Shown one piece after another: positions 1-8,094 of a stretch of DNA of 64,000 nt. The notes under the pieces were generated by a model that worked only from the letters and a program-made list of their open reading frames with translations, had not been told where the DNA came from and searched no databases. Made by a program: the position numbers and the translations under genes. Every line of letters begins with the position of its first letter. Positions within the stretch are counted from its first letter, which is position 1. The DNA is from Clostridium isatidis (lineage in GTDB: Bacteria; Bacillota; Clostridia; Clostridiales; Clostridiaceae): positions 1,812,001 through 1,876,000 of the forward strand of contig NZ_CP016786.1 in NCBI RefSeq assembly GCF_002285495.1. Direction: 5' to 3'.

Positions 1-340
1 CATAATCTTCATATATATAAAAATTGTTTTGTAAAAATTTAGTATTTTCATATAAACTATTTAATTTTGTAATTCCAGTCCACCAATAATCATGATTTCC
101 CTTAGATACAATTTTTCTTCCTGGCAAAGAATCCAGCCAATCTAAATCTTCCTTACTTTCCTTAGAATTCATAGACCAAGACACATCTCCCGCAATAAGA
201 ACTGTATCTTCTTCCTTAATTTTTTTAAGCCAATTATTTTTAATTTTTTCATCATGCTTAAACCACTTTTCACCAAATATGTCCATTGGTTTATCTGTTG
301 TAAAAGCAAGATGAAGATCTGAAATAGCATATAATGCCAT
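1..340 (-). CDS. Metallophosphoesterase, partial (N-terminal part)
   Basis: Reading leftward from an ATG at 340, an open frame of about 113 codons runs off the window edge. It begins MALYAISDLHLAF and contains the calcineurin-type metal-binding motifs in order: D-x-H (SDLHL), GD (AGDVSW) and GNHD (KGNHDYWW). These identify a cytoplasmic metal-dependent phosphoesterase. No signal peptide is visible. The start codon shares one base with the stop codon of the upstream FlhB-like gene (TAATG), so the two are translationally coupled. The substrate cannot be told. The family assignment is firm; the C-terminus lies outside the window. Confidence 0.85.
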   Translation of the reverse strand, partial: MALYAISDLHLAFTTDKPMDIFGEKWFKHDEKIKNNWLKKIKEEDTVLIAGDVSWSMNSKESKEDLDWLDSLPGRKIVSKGNHDYWWTGITKLNSLYENTKFLQNNFYIYEDY

Positions 341-609
341 TACCTATCACCGCCAATCTTTCTATCTAAGTCCGCTACATAGGCTATTATATGCGCTACT
401 GCTTCGTAAAGATCTGGAGGAATATATTCGCCAACATCTACATTGCTAAGCAAATCGGACAGTTCCTTATTATAAACTATCGGAACATCATTCTCCTCTG
501 CCTTTTCTATTATTTTATCGGCAATATGCCCCATACCACTTGCAGTAACTATTGGAGCTATTGAATTTTCTTCATATTTTAAAGCAGCCGCTTTTTTTAT
601 ATCTTTCAT
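340..609 (-). CDS. FlhB C-terminal-domain-like protein (YlqH type)
   Basis: The protein has 89 residues from the ATG at 609, chosen because GGGGG lies 5 bases upstream; an upstream ATG at 639 lacks such a site. It resembles only the cytoplasmic export-switch domain of FlhB/YscU (AAALKYEENSIAPIV..., then VPIVYNKELSDLL..., IPPDLYEAVAHIIAYV). The four-helix membrane domain is absent, and the NPTH autocleavage site of true FlhB is not present. It follows the FliK-like gene and is coupled to a phosphoesterase gene. Bacillus subtilis has the same pair (YlqG-YlqH) away from its flagellar cluster. The role is unknown. Confidence 0.8.
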   Translation of the reverse strand: MKDIKKAAALKYEENSIAPIVTASGMGHIADKIIEKAEENDVPIVYNKELSDLLSNVDVGEYIPPDLYEAVAHIIAYVADLDRKIGGDR

Positions 610-760
610 ATATACCCCCAAAATCAATGCACAATTCATAATTCAAAAATGTTATAATAATTCAACAATTCTTAAATTAATTAATTTATATTCTAAAATT
701 TTAGAAGCTTCTTATAAATTTCATTTTTAACTGTGCACAATAAACTTATCACTATAAACT

Positions 761-787
761 GAAAGATTTTGCAGCACAAAATCTTTC
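761..787 (-). terminator. Hairpin directly after the FliK-like gene
   Basis: A perfect 11-bp stem (GAAAGATTTTG) with a 5-base loop starts immediately after the stop codon at 788. The run of T that should follow is weak, so termination may be partial. The FlhB-like gene downstream could still be reached by read-through. Confidence 0.55.
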
Positions 788-2836
788 TTAGACCTTTCTA
801 TCTAATCTTAGGCTTACTCCTGTATTGAAAAAGTCCCTACAAGTCGTAAGTGAAACTTCTTTCTCTTTTTTTGATACGTTAATATTAACATTAAAGCCCA
901 TGTTTTCAATATTTCTTTCTAATATTATTTTGCTCATGTTTATTATTTTAACAGAATCTTCATCACATTTTAAGTTAATATTTATATTTTTATCTTTTAC
1001 CATTACATAGCTGTCAATTGTTCCAAGATTTTTTGTATCTATTGTAATAATCATTTTTACATTCTTGCTGTCTATTTTCTTTCCTTTTTTTCTATTGTCT
1101 TTAACTATTATCTTACAAGGGTATTCATTATCTTTAACTGTAACTGGAAATTGTCCATAATAATATTCTTCACTAAATTTATTAAATAGCTTTATTTCAT
1201 TAAAATTATTCTTAATTATATCAATAACCTTTTCTGTTAACTGACCTTCACTTTTTAAAATTGATAAAGCTTCTTTAATAATACTTTTATTTTCTTCCCC
1301 AGCCTTACTTATTGATACTTCTACCTGCTCTTTTGATGTTAAATTCCCCTTTATTATTTCCTTATCTAATATATCCTTATTTAAAGCTTCATTAATATTA
1401 TTTTCTTTATTTATATTATCATTAGATACATTTTTATTATTTATTATTTCCTTATTATTTATTGCATTCTCATTAGTTTCTATATAATTTTCATTTTGAA
1501 TATTTGCTATTTCACTGTTTTCGGCTTCCTTATTTTCTGTATATATTAAATTTTCTTCTAATAAGCTTTGATATTTTAAATTAATTGCATCTTTTAATTT
1601 AGTAAATTCATCATTCATTAATTCTATTCTACTACCTAATTCTTTAGATAATGCAAATTCTAATTCTGTCTTAGTAAAATCTAAATATGATTTAAATCCT
1701 GAAACTTCGTAATTTCTTTTATTAACATAATTACTAAAATCGTCTACTAGTCCTCTAGGTCCTATTTCTTCAAAATCATTCATTGTCTTTATTAAATTAT
1801 TGATAAATTCTTTTGCGTCTAGTTTATTTATCTCATTAAGTACTCTTTCAAACTCATTGCTTGTAAAGGAAAGTCTTTTATTAATAATTATATCCTTTAA
1901 TGTAGTATTTATTATTTCCTCTGATTGCCCTGATAATGATTTTAATAAGGATAACATACTTATTTTAGCATTAGAAACATCATTTTTATGATAAGTTTTA
2001 TTAGCTATTTTACTTTCAATACTTCCATCTTGACTCTTATTTGGAGCTATATCCTTTGGAAGCATTTCCTCTTCAAAATTATTAATATCTTCACTTAACA
2101 AGGTCTTATTTACTCCGCTATCATCCTGTTCATTATTAATTATGTCAGAAAAACTTGATAATAGTTCTGGCAGCTTACTATTTCCCTTAAATAGATTATT
2201 ATAAGCTTCAATATTTTCCTTATTAAATTCTATATTATTTTCTAAAAACAATAATATGTCTTCCTTAGATAAGTTCTTAAATTCCTGTAGGAAATTCTTT
2301 AATAAATTAAAAATTTTCTCTCCCTTTTCCGATCCTTCACTAATTCCCTTGCCTAGTAAATAATTTTGAATAAATTTATCTATTTCTTCTGGATTGTTAT
2401 TAATTCTATCTAAAAATTGAATTATTCCCTGTATGTCTTTTATATTTTTTTTAGTTAAAGGAATGTTAAATTTAAGCATAGATTCTAAAAGAAGCTTATC
2501 ATTTTTACTATAACTTCCCTTAGCAACCAGTTCAGTAAGATCTTTTTGAGCTAGTCCTTCTCCTTCACTTTCTTTATTTATCAGCTTTAATTTTAACTTA
2601 CCATTTTCAAAACCTTCTACTTCAAATTTTTGAAGAACATCCAGCATAGCAGTAATATTTTCATCTAATTCCGCTAAAAACTGCCATCCGTCTAATAGTT
2701 TTATTAAAACTTCATTGCCTTCTCCGACTTTTACTATTTTTCCTGAAAACTTATCTCCAACATCAAAGCTGAGCTTACTAGATACTTTTTTATTGTTACT
2801 ATTATAAACATTCCCTATATTGTAAATTCCAGCCAT
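788..2836 (-). CDS. FliK-like protein (YlqG type), hook-length-control C-terminal domain
   Basis: This 682-residue, Asn/Lys/Glu-rich protein has no signal peptide. The N-terminal third (GDKFSGKIVKVGEGNEVLIKL) looks like a small beta domain. The middle is low-complexity and predicted disordered, for example the Asn/Glu-rich stretch at about residues 450-500. The C-terminal about 110 residues match the FliK hook-length-control C-domain in pattern (FPVTVKDNEYP..., LGTIDSYVMVKDKNININ..., IENMGFNVNINVSKKE). The start has AGGTGGGGTGG-like purines upstream. Its neighbour is the FlhB-like gene. No flagellar genes are seen in the window, so a role outside the flagellum is likely but unproven. Confidence 0.65.
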   Translation of the reverse strand: MAGIYNIGNVYNSNNKKVSSKLSFDVGDKFSGKIVKVGEGNEVLIKLLDGWQFLAELDENITAMLDVLQKFEVEGFENGKLKLKLINKESEGEGLAQKDLTELVAKGSYSKNDKLLLESMLKFNIPLTKKNIKDIQGIIQFLDRINNNPEEIDKFIQNYLLGKGISEGSEKGEKIFNLLKNFLQEFKNLSKEDILLFLENNIEFNKENIEAYNNLFKGNSKLPELLSSFSDIINNEQDDSGVNKTLLSEDINNFEEEMLPKDIAPNKSQDGSIESKIANKTYHKNDVSNAKISMLSLLKSLSGQSEEIINTTLKDIIINKRLSFTSNEFERVLNEINKLDAKEFINNLIKTMNDFEEIGPRGLVDDFSNYVNKRNYEVSGFKSYLDFTKTELEFALSKELGSRIELMNDEFTKLKDAINLKYQSLLEENLIYTENKEAENSEIANIQNENYIETNENAINNKEIINNKNVSNDNINKENNINEALNKDILDKEIIKGNLTSKEQVEVSISKAGEENKSIIKEALSILKSEGQLTEKVIDIIKNNFNEIKLFNKFSEEYYYGQFPVTVKDNEYPCKIIVKDNRKKGKKIDSKNVKMIITIDTKNLGTIDSYVMVKDKNININLKCDEDSVKIINMSKIILERNIENMGFNVNINVSKKEKEVSLTTCRDFFNTGVSLRLDRKV

Positions 2837-2908
2837 TATCCCACCCCATCAACATTATCTATTATTTATAATATCGAATGTTAATGCACTTTTCTTAATA
2901 GAAGTCCC

Positions 2909-2949
2909 TTTGGAAATAAGTTAGAAATAAAATTATTATATTTAGAAAT
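2909..2949 (+). promoter_or_regulatory. Phased direct repeats upstream of lipoprotein A
   Basis: TTTGGAAA (2909-2916) is followed by TTAGAAAT at 2921-2928 and again at 2942-2949. The centre spacings of 11 and 21 bp correspond to one and two helical turns. A -10-like TATAAAT lies at 2954. The same arrangement recurs at 3739-3779 before the next gene. This is typical of sites for OmpR/PhoB-type regulators, one of which is encoded at 5903-6586. Confidence 0.6.
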
Positions 2950-2999
2950 TTCTTATAAATAATATAGGAGTATAGAAATTTTTTTATAGGAGATGTAAT

Positions 3000-3653
3000 A
3001 TGCATAAAAAATTATTAATTCTTTTAACCTTTCTTGTTATAATGCTTTTTAGTGCTTGTAAAGCACCTATTGAAAATTCTAATAAAAATCTAAATAATAA
3101 TCAGATTGAAGAAGTTAAGAAGGAAAATAATTCAAAAGAAGAAAATATAATTTCTACGGAAGAGGATGCGTTTATTGTGCCATCTAAGGATATGGATGAA
3201 GAGGATATAGATCAATCAGAAGAAAGTAGTCCTATTAGTTCTGAAGAATTAAAATATGACAGTAGATTTGGCTTTCTAAAAAATATATACTATGAAAATA
3301 ATGAACTATTTATAGTCTTAGATGAAGCAGAAATATTCTTTGGAGAAGAAGCTGTTATAGAAGCATTAAAGGATGGAGCTGGCTATTATGAAGACGGAAA
3401 ATTTTTTGTTCCAGATGGTTATTATATTAGAAATAATTATAATACTCTAACAAGCTATAAAATCAAAGATACTGCTACTTTTTATATTTGTTATCATATT
3501 ATAGATCCCTATAGTACTAAAGGTGCAAATTTAGTTGAAGTATCATCTGAAGAATTTATAGACTATGTCAAAGATCTTTATTTTGAGTTAAGTCTCTGGA
3601 TAGATACAGAGAATGGAGAAGGATATAAAGTTTATCAACAATACAGACCATAA
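3000..3653 (+). CDS. Secreted lipoprotein A of a three-gene paralogous family
   Basis: The 217-residue protein has a lipoprotein signal peptide (MHKKLLILL...LFSAC, Cys20), then an acidic, low-complexity linker to about residue 80. Its C-terminal domain of about 135 residues is shared with the products at 3834 and 4704. Shared landmarks are a short start (GFLKNIYYENNELFIVLDEAEIFFG), EALKDG, PDGYYIRNN and an end of the type YKVYQQYRP. It lacks the TPR and Ig-like parts of its paralogues. AGGAG at 2988-2992 supports the start. I do not recognise the C-terminal domain. It should be anchored on the outer face of the membrane; the role is unknown. Confidence 0.8.
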   Translation: MHKKLLILLTFLVIMLFSACKAPIENSNKNLNNNQIEEVKKENNSKEENIISTEEDAFIVPSKDMDEEDIDQSEESSPISSEELKYDSRFGFLKNIYYENNELFIVLDEAEIFFGEEAVIEALKDGAGYYEDGKFFVPDGYYIRNNYNTLTSYKIKDTATFYICYHIIDPYSTKGANLVEVSSEEFIDYVKDLYFELSLWIDTENGEGYKVYQQYRP

Positions 3654-3686
3654 TTCAATCTTAAAATAGCATTATTACTTTATCAA

Positions 3687-3724
3687 GGCAGTAGATAAGT
3701 TAAAAGTATATCTACTGTCTTTTT
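3687..3724 (+). terminator. Terminator after lipoprotein A
   Basis: An 11-bp stem (GGCAGTAGATA with TATCTACTGTC, one G-T wobble) is followed by TTTTT, 34 bases after the stop codon of lipoprotein A. It makes that gene monocistronic and explains why lipoprotein B needs its own copy of the promoter repeats. Confidence 0.85.
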
Positions 3725-3738
3725 ATATACTTAGTATA

Positions 3739-3779
3739 TTTGGAAACATTTTAGAAATATAATTATTATATTTAGAAAT
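3739..3779 (+). promoter_or_regulatory. Phased direct repeats upstream of lipoprotein B
   Basis: TTTGGAAA (3739-3746), TTAGAAAT (3751-3758) and TTAGAAAT (3772-3779) repeat the spacing seen at 2909-2949 exactly, including the AATTATTATA filler. A TATAAA follows at 3793. The similarity extends to a third TAGAAATT near the ribosome binding site (3811-3818, compare 2973-2980). The two genes are therefore probably co-regulated. Confidence 0.6.
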
Positions 3780-3833
3780 TTTTTAAGAGTAATATAAAAA
3801 CATAGGATAATAGAAATTTTGGGAGGTTTTAAT

Positions 3834-4679
3834 ATGAGTTTATCTTCTACAAAAAACAAAAAAAAATTATTACTTTTTATTGTTTTATTCATTCCATTAA
3901 TCACTATCTCTTGTAGCAATAATTCTAAAAAAATTACTTTATTCGAAGATACGGAAAAAGTACTTTTGTTAGAAGAAGGAGAAATCACAGAAGCTATAAC
4001 TACAGGTGAAAAACTCTTAGATGAAGGAAAACTTGAAGAAGCAAAAGAAAGCTTTAATAAAGCTATTTATCTAGATAAATCAAATAAAGATACCTATTTG
4101 CGAATAAAAAATAAATATCTATCTGCAAATATGCTTGATGAAGCTTATGCAATTATAAGAACTGCAATATCAAATAATGTTGATATTGAAAATATGAAAT
4201 TAATCCTTCAAGAGATCTCTTCTAAATTTGAAGTAATTAATTTATCTACTTCTATTTATCAATATAGCAGTTATTCTTTACCAAAAAGCACTAATATAAC
4301 AATACTTGGAGAAGCAAAATCAATTCCTATAACTTGGAACGATGAGATTGTTAATACTGAAAATTTAGGCAGCTTTAAATATGAAGGCTTTAATGAAGAA
4401 TATGGTAGAAAAGTAATAATGAATATTACTGTTTTAGAAAACATTTATGATAAGCAGGTAGGCTGGTTAAAAGACTTCTATATTGATAATGGAAAGTTAT
4501 ATATTGATCTTGATTTAATTGAACTATATTTAGGTAAAGAAGAAGCCCTTAGAGAGGCTATTAAAGATGGAAAAGCTAGAATAAATGAAAATGGAGAATA
4601 TTTTTTACCTGATCCGGTTTGGATAAGAAACAACTCTAATAATGTAGTTTATAAAATTTATGAACAATACTTGCCATAA
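3834..4679 (+). CDS. Secreted lipoprotein B: TPR-like, Ig-like and truncated family C-domain
   Basis: The protein has 281 residues from the ATG at 3834, which follows GGGAGG; an earlier TTG at 3819 falls inside that site. A lipoprotein-type signal ends at Cys27 (ITISC, a weak lipobox). Residues about 45-110 form TPR-like helices (GEKLLDEGKLEEAKESFNKAI). Residues about 125-190 look like a bacterial Ig-like (Big_4-type) domain (IPITWNDEIVNTENLGSFKYEGF). The C-domain jumps from PDPVWIRNNSNN straight to VVYKIYEQYLP, lacking some 45 residues present in paralogues A and C, which suggests an in-frame deletion. Lipoprotein C follows after 24 bases, probably in the same operon. Confidence 0.8.
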   Translation: MSLSSTKNKKKLLLFIVLFIPLITISCSNNSKKITLFEDTEKVLLLEEGEITEAITTGEKLLDEGKLEEAKESFNKAIYLDKSNKDTYLRIKNKYLSANMLDEAYAIIRTAISNNVDIENMKLILQEISSKFEVINLSTSIYQYSSYSLPKSTNITILGEAKSIPITWNDEIVNTENLGSFKYEGFNEEYGRKVIMNITVLENIYDKQVGWLKDFYIDNGKLYIDLDLIELYLGKEEALREAIKDGKARINENGEYFLPDPVWIRNNSNNVVYKIYEQYLP

Positions 4680-4703
4680 AAATAATAGCAAAGGAAATTG
4701 GTT

Positions 4704-5756
4704 ATGAATAAAAAATTAATAAAACAAATTAATATGCTTGCTTTATTAACACTAGCTATTTCTCTTTTTGCTTGTACTGACATTAATAAAAAAATTACAA
4801 TTTCTAATAACACTAATAAAGAAATTCTCCTTGAAGAAGATGAAATAAGCGAACTAATAAATAAAGGTAAAAAACTCCTTAACGATGAAAGATATGATGA
4901 AGCTAATGCTTATTTTAATAAAGCTCTAGAATTAGATAAATCAAATAAAAATTTATATTTAAAAATTAAAGATATTTATTTAGAAGCGAATAGATTAGAT
5001 GATGCTTATTTTTTAATTAAAAGTGCTATTTCGAATAATGTAGATGTTGAAAATATGACAAAGATAGCTGAAGAAATTTCTTCAAAATTTGAAATTATAA
5101 AAATTAATGATAGTATTTATCAAGATTTAGAATATTATTTTCCTAATACAGTGACTACAGTTATAAATAACAAATCAATAGATCTACCTATAATCTGGGA
5201 TTATCAAAAGGCAGATACGACTAATATAGGAAGCTTTGATTATTACGGCTTTAATGCTGAATATGGAAGAAAAATACAACTCACTTTAACTGTTAAAGAA
5301 GTTATCTATGATAAGCAAATAGGATCTATTCAAAACATCTATACTATTAATGGTAAAAGTTATATCGATGTTGATCTCGTTGAGTTTTATTGGGGAACTG
5401 AAACAGCTTCAAAAGAAGCCTTAAAAGACAATAAAATTCTTTTATATGATGAAGATGGAACTCCATATTATCCTAACGGCTATTATATAAGAAATAATGA
5501 TAGTGAATTAATCACTTATGAAATTTCTGATAGTTGCAGCTTTCAGTTATTACCTAATGATTTTTTATTCTTAGGATATGAACTTCCACCCTCAAGCAGC
5601 TATACTATACCTAATACAGCTTCCTTTAATGATTTTAAAAACTATATTAATTTATATACTCCATATAACAATGAAAAAACAAACAGAAGAACCTTATGCT
5701 GGATTGAACTAAAAAATGGAGTTGCATACTCAGTTTATAGGCAATTTACACCATAA
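4704..5756 (+). CDS. Secreted lipoprotein C: TPR-like, Ig-like and full family C-domain
   Basis: The protein has 350 residues from the ATG at 4704 (AAGGAA 8 bases upstream). The lipobox is LFAC with Cys24. The order is the same as in B: TPR-like helices (GKKLLNDERYDEANAYFNKALELDKSNK), then a Big_4-type Ig-like domain (LPIIWDYQKADTTNIGSFDYYGF), then a complete C-terminal domain ending YSVYRQFTP. B and C match closely over their first two thirds and are likely tandem duplicates. TPR and Ig-like modules usually bind proteins or envelope components, so a structural or sensing role outside the cell is plausible. No enzyme motif is visible. Confidence 0.8.
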   Translation: MNKKLIKQINMLALLTLAISLFACTDINKKITISNNTNKEILLEEDEISELINKGKKLLNDERYDEANAYFNKALELDKSNKNLYLKIKDIYLEANRLDDAYFLIKSAISNNVDVENMTKIAEEISSKFEIIKINDSIYQDLEYYFPNTVTTVINNKSIDLPIIWDYQKADTTNIGSFDYYGFNAEYGRKIQLTLTVKEVIYDKQIGSIQNIYTINGKSYIDVDLVEFYWGTETASKEALKDNKILLYDEDGTPYYPNGYYIRNNDSELITYEISDSCSFQLLPNDFLFLGYELPPSSSYTIPNTASFNDFKNYINLYTPYNNEKTNRRTLCWIELKNGVAYSVYRQFTP

Positions 5757-5779
5757 AAATGAAATATTAAGCTAAAAAA

Positions 5780-5811
5780 ATGGACATATATGAATAAGAC
5801 TATATGTCCAT
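5780..5811 (+). terminator. Terminator after lipoprotein C
   Basis: A perfect 11-bp stem (ATGGACATATA with TATATGTCCAT) has a 10-base loop, an A-run before it and TTTATT after it. It separates the lipoprotein genes from the two-component genes. Confidence 0.65.
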
Positions 5812-5844
5812 TTATTAAAGATACAAGTTCTTTTTGCATTCTTA

Positions 5845-5874
5845 TTCAAAAATAAACCATATATACCATATAAT
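5845..5874 (+). promoter_or_regulatory. Possible sigma-A promoter of the two-component operon
   Basis: TTCAAA at 5845-5850 and TATAAT at 5869-5874 are separated by 18 bp, about 30 bases upstream of the response regulator start. The -10 is perfect and the -35 matches in four of six positions. No TTAGAAAT repeat is present here, so autoregulation through that motif is not indicated. Confidence 0.5.
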
Positions 5875-5902
5875 TAAATATATAACTAAAGGAGATGTTT
5901 AT

Positions 5903-6586
5903 ATGAATAATCAAATATTAATAGTGGAAGATGATAAATCAATAAATGATATACTTTTTCATAGTTTAAAATCTGAGGGATATAATCCTTTTAGTTCATT
6001 TACTTTAGAAGAGGCTAAAGAATATCTAAATATAAATACTCCTGATTTAATTTTACTTGATTTAAATTTACCTGATGGTGACGGCTTCGATTTATGTAAG
6101 GAAATAAGTTCTAAATACCCTATTCCAATAATAATACTTACGGCTAAAAATGACATTGTAGATAAAGTATTAGGATTAGAACTAGGGGCTGATGACTATA
6201 TAACTAAACCCTTTCATATAAAAGAAGTCTTAAGCAGAATAAAAGCTGTATTTAGAAGAATAGAAAAGTCATCCCAAAACTTTAATTCCAACTTTATCAA
6301 TATAAATAATTCTATAAAGATAAACTTTAAAAACAGAACTGTTTTAAAAGATGATAAAGTAGTAAAACTTAAACCTAAGGAATATGAACTTTTAGAGTTT
6401 TTTGTTCAAAATAGGAACAAGGTCTTTTCCAGAGAGCAGCTTATAGATAATGTTTGGGAATTTTCTTATGATGGCGATATTAGAACAGTGGACATTCATA
6501 TAAGAAGACTTAGAAGCAAATTGGACACCCCTGGAGAAGCATCAATAATTGAAACAGTATTTTCTGTTGGTTATATTACGAGGTAA
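5903..6586 (+). CDS. OmpR/PhoB-family response regulator
   Basis: The protein has 227 residues from the ATG at 5903 (AAAGGAGATG upstream). The N-terminal receiver has the acidic pair at 10-11 (VEDD), the phospho-acceptor Asp53 (LILLDLNLPDGDG), and Lys102 in ITKPF. The C-terminal winged helix of the OmpR type carries KPKEYELLEFF, VFSREQLIDNVW, and VDIHIRRLRSKL. It is a DNA-binding transcription factor. The cognate kinase gene follows after 4 bases. The upstream lipoprotein genes, with phased direct repeats, are the obvious candidate targets; that link is inference. Confidence 0.95.
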   Translation: MNNQILIVEDDKSINDILFHSLKSEGYNPFSSFTLEEAKEYLNINTPDLILLDLNLPDGDGFDLCKEISSKYPIPIIILTAKNDIVDKVLGLELGADDYITKPFHIKEVLSRIKAVFRRIEKSSQNFNSNFININNSIKINFKNRTVLKDDKVVKLKPKEYELLEFFVQNRNKVFSREQLIDNVWEFSYDGDIRTVDIHIRRLRSKLDTPGEASIIETVFSVGYITR

Positions 6587-6590
6587 ATCT

Positions 6591-8045
6591 ATGAAAATAA
6601 AATATAAATTTACCTTAATAATAACTGTTATTATGATTTTTCTAGGCTTATCCCTTAATATTTCAGTTAGAAAAATTTTAAAAGATAATATGGAGAATTC
6701 AATAATAAACTCCTTAAAGGAAGTCACTAAAAGTGCTCGAGAATCAATAAAATATACTTTATCTATAAGGGACTATATATTCAAAGATATAGCATTAGTA
6801 CAAGAGGCTGATTATCTAATAGAATATATTTCATTAAATTATGAAAGCAAGCTAAGAATTTGTGATGTTAATGGCAAGGTAATTTCCAGTAATTTATCAG
6901 AAGATTATATTGAGTTTTCTGAAAATCTTAATGAAATTAACGAAGGAAAAACAATAGTTAATATAAAATATAGCAAAAATTCTCTCACTGGTTTAATATC
7001 ATATCCCTTGATAATAAATCAATCTTATATAGGTATTATAAATCTAACTAAAGATTATTCAATTTTATTTATGGAATATAAAAAAGCTATTAACACATTA
7101 ACATTAATCGAAATATCCCTTATTATTTTTATATTTTTTATTTCCTATAGGCTTACAAATAAGATAGTCAAGCCTATAGAAACTTTAACTTATGCTTCTA
7201 AAAAGTTAAGTGAAGGAAATTATAATATAAATATAGATATAAAAGGTAATGATGAAATATCTATTTTATCTAAAGAATTTATTAATATGAAAACAAAAAT
7301 TCAGGAACAAATTTTAGAAATAGAGAAGGAAAAAGAAAAGGTTGAAAAATTAGCCTTAAGCAGAAAAATATTTTTTGACACTGTAACACATGAATTAAAA
7401 ACTCCCCTTACTTCTATAATGGGATATTCTGAAATGATAATACAAAATATAGTTGATGACGAGAATTTTAAAGTTCATGCCCTTGATAGAATATACTCTG
7501 AAAGTAATCGTCTAAATAAACTTGTACTTGAAATAATCAATATTTCAAAGGGCTTATCATCAATAAATGAAGAATTTATTAGTATGGATATTGCACCTTT
7601 AATTGAATCCATTTCTTCAGATATGAATATAAAAGCTAAAAAATACAATTTAAATATTTACACTATTTTAGAAAGCGGAGAAATTTCTATAAAAGCAAAT
7701 AAAATAAAAGAAGTATTAATAAACTTACTTGATAATGCAATAAAATATTCTATTGAAAGTACTATTATAATTGTTAATTCATATATTTGTGATAATTTTT
7801 ATATTATTGATATAATAAACGAAGCAAATCCTATTCCAGATTATGTATATCAACATATCTTTGAACCATTTGTTAAATCTAATACTTCTGAGGATTTATC
7901 TAGTACAGGCTTGGGGTTATATTTATGTAAAGAAATAATAAAAGAGCATGATGGCATAATAAAACTAGACAATGGTGATACAATAATTTCAACAATAAAA
8001 CTTCCTCTTTCAAATAATCATAACAAATCTATTATAAATAATTAA
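6591..8045 (+). CDS. HAMP-domain sensor histidine kinase
   Basis: The protein has 484 residues from the ATG at 6591, whose ribosome binding site lies in the last codons of the regulator gene. Membrane segments are at about 8-24 and 171-188, enclosing an extracellular sensor of about 145 residues. A HAMP linker follows (KIVKPIETLTYASKKLSEGNY), then a coiled coil. The H-box has His267 (FFDTVTHELKTPLTSIMGYS), the N-box reads NLLDNAIKYS, and the F- and G-boxes are FEPFVKS and STGLGLYLCKEI. All kinase motifs are intact. It is transcribed with its response regulator. The signal is unknown, but the extracytoplasmic domain and lipoprotein neighbours suggest an envelope cue. Confidence 0.95.
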   Translation: MKIKYKFTLIITVIMIFLGLSLNISVRKILKDNMENSIINSLKEVTKSARESIKYTLSIRDYIFKDIALVQEADYLIEYISLNYESKLRICDVNGKVISSNLSEDYIEFSENLNEINEGKTIVNIKYSKNSLTGLISYPLIINQSYIGIINLTKDYSILFMEYKKAINTLTLIEISLIIFIFFISYRLTNKIVKPIETLTYASKKLSEGNYNINIDIKGNDEISILSKEFINMKTKIQEQILEIEKEKEKVEKLALSRKIFFDTVTHELKTPLTSIMGYSEMIIQNIVDDENFKVHALDRIYSESNRLNKLVLEIINISKGLSSINEEFISMDIAPLIESISSDMNIKAKKYNLNIYTILESGEISIKANKIKEVLINLLDNAIKYSIESTIIIVNSYICDNFYIIDIINEANPIPDYVYQHIFEPFVKSNTSEDLSSTGLGLYLCKEIIKEHDGIIKLDNGDTIISTIKLPLSNNHNKSIINN

Positions 8046-8090
8046 CAGGTAAGGCCGATTTTAATTCCAATAAAATCAGCCTTACCTGTT
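8044..8090. terminator. Bidirectional terminator between kinase gene and tyrS
   Basis: A long stem (AACAGGTAAGGC with GCCTTACCTGTT, extended by GATTTTA/TAAAATC) sits between the convergent histidine kinase and tyrS genes. It overlaps the kinase stop codon and ends 4 bases before that of tyrS. Confidence 0.85.
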
Positions 8091-8094
8091 ACTT

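Noticed and set aside
825..1991. Short plus-strand open frames inside the FliK-like gene
   Set aside because: They lie antisense to a gene with clear coding content and lack ribosome binding sites; the same reasoning removes all other antisense frames, such as 24813-25139, 26704-27036, 36100-36420 and 38980-39231.
3819..3833. Earlier TTG start of lipoprotein B
   Set aside because: It falls inside the GGGAGG ribosome binding site that serves the ATG at 3834.
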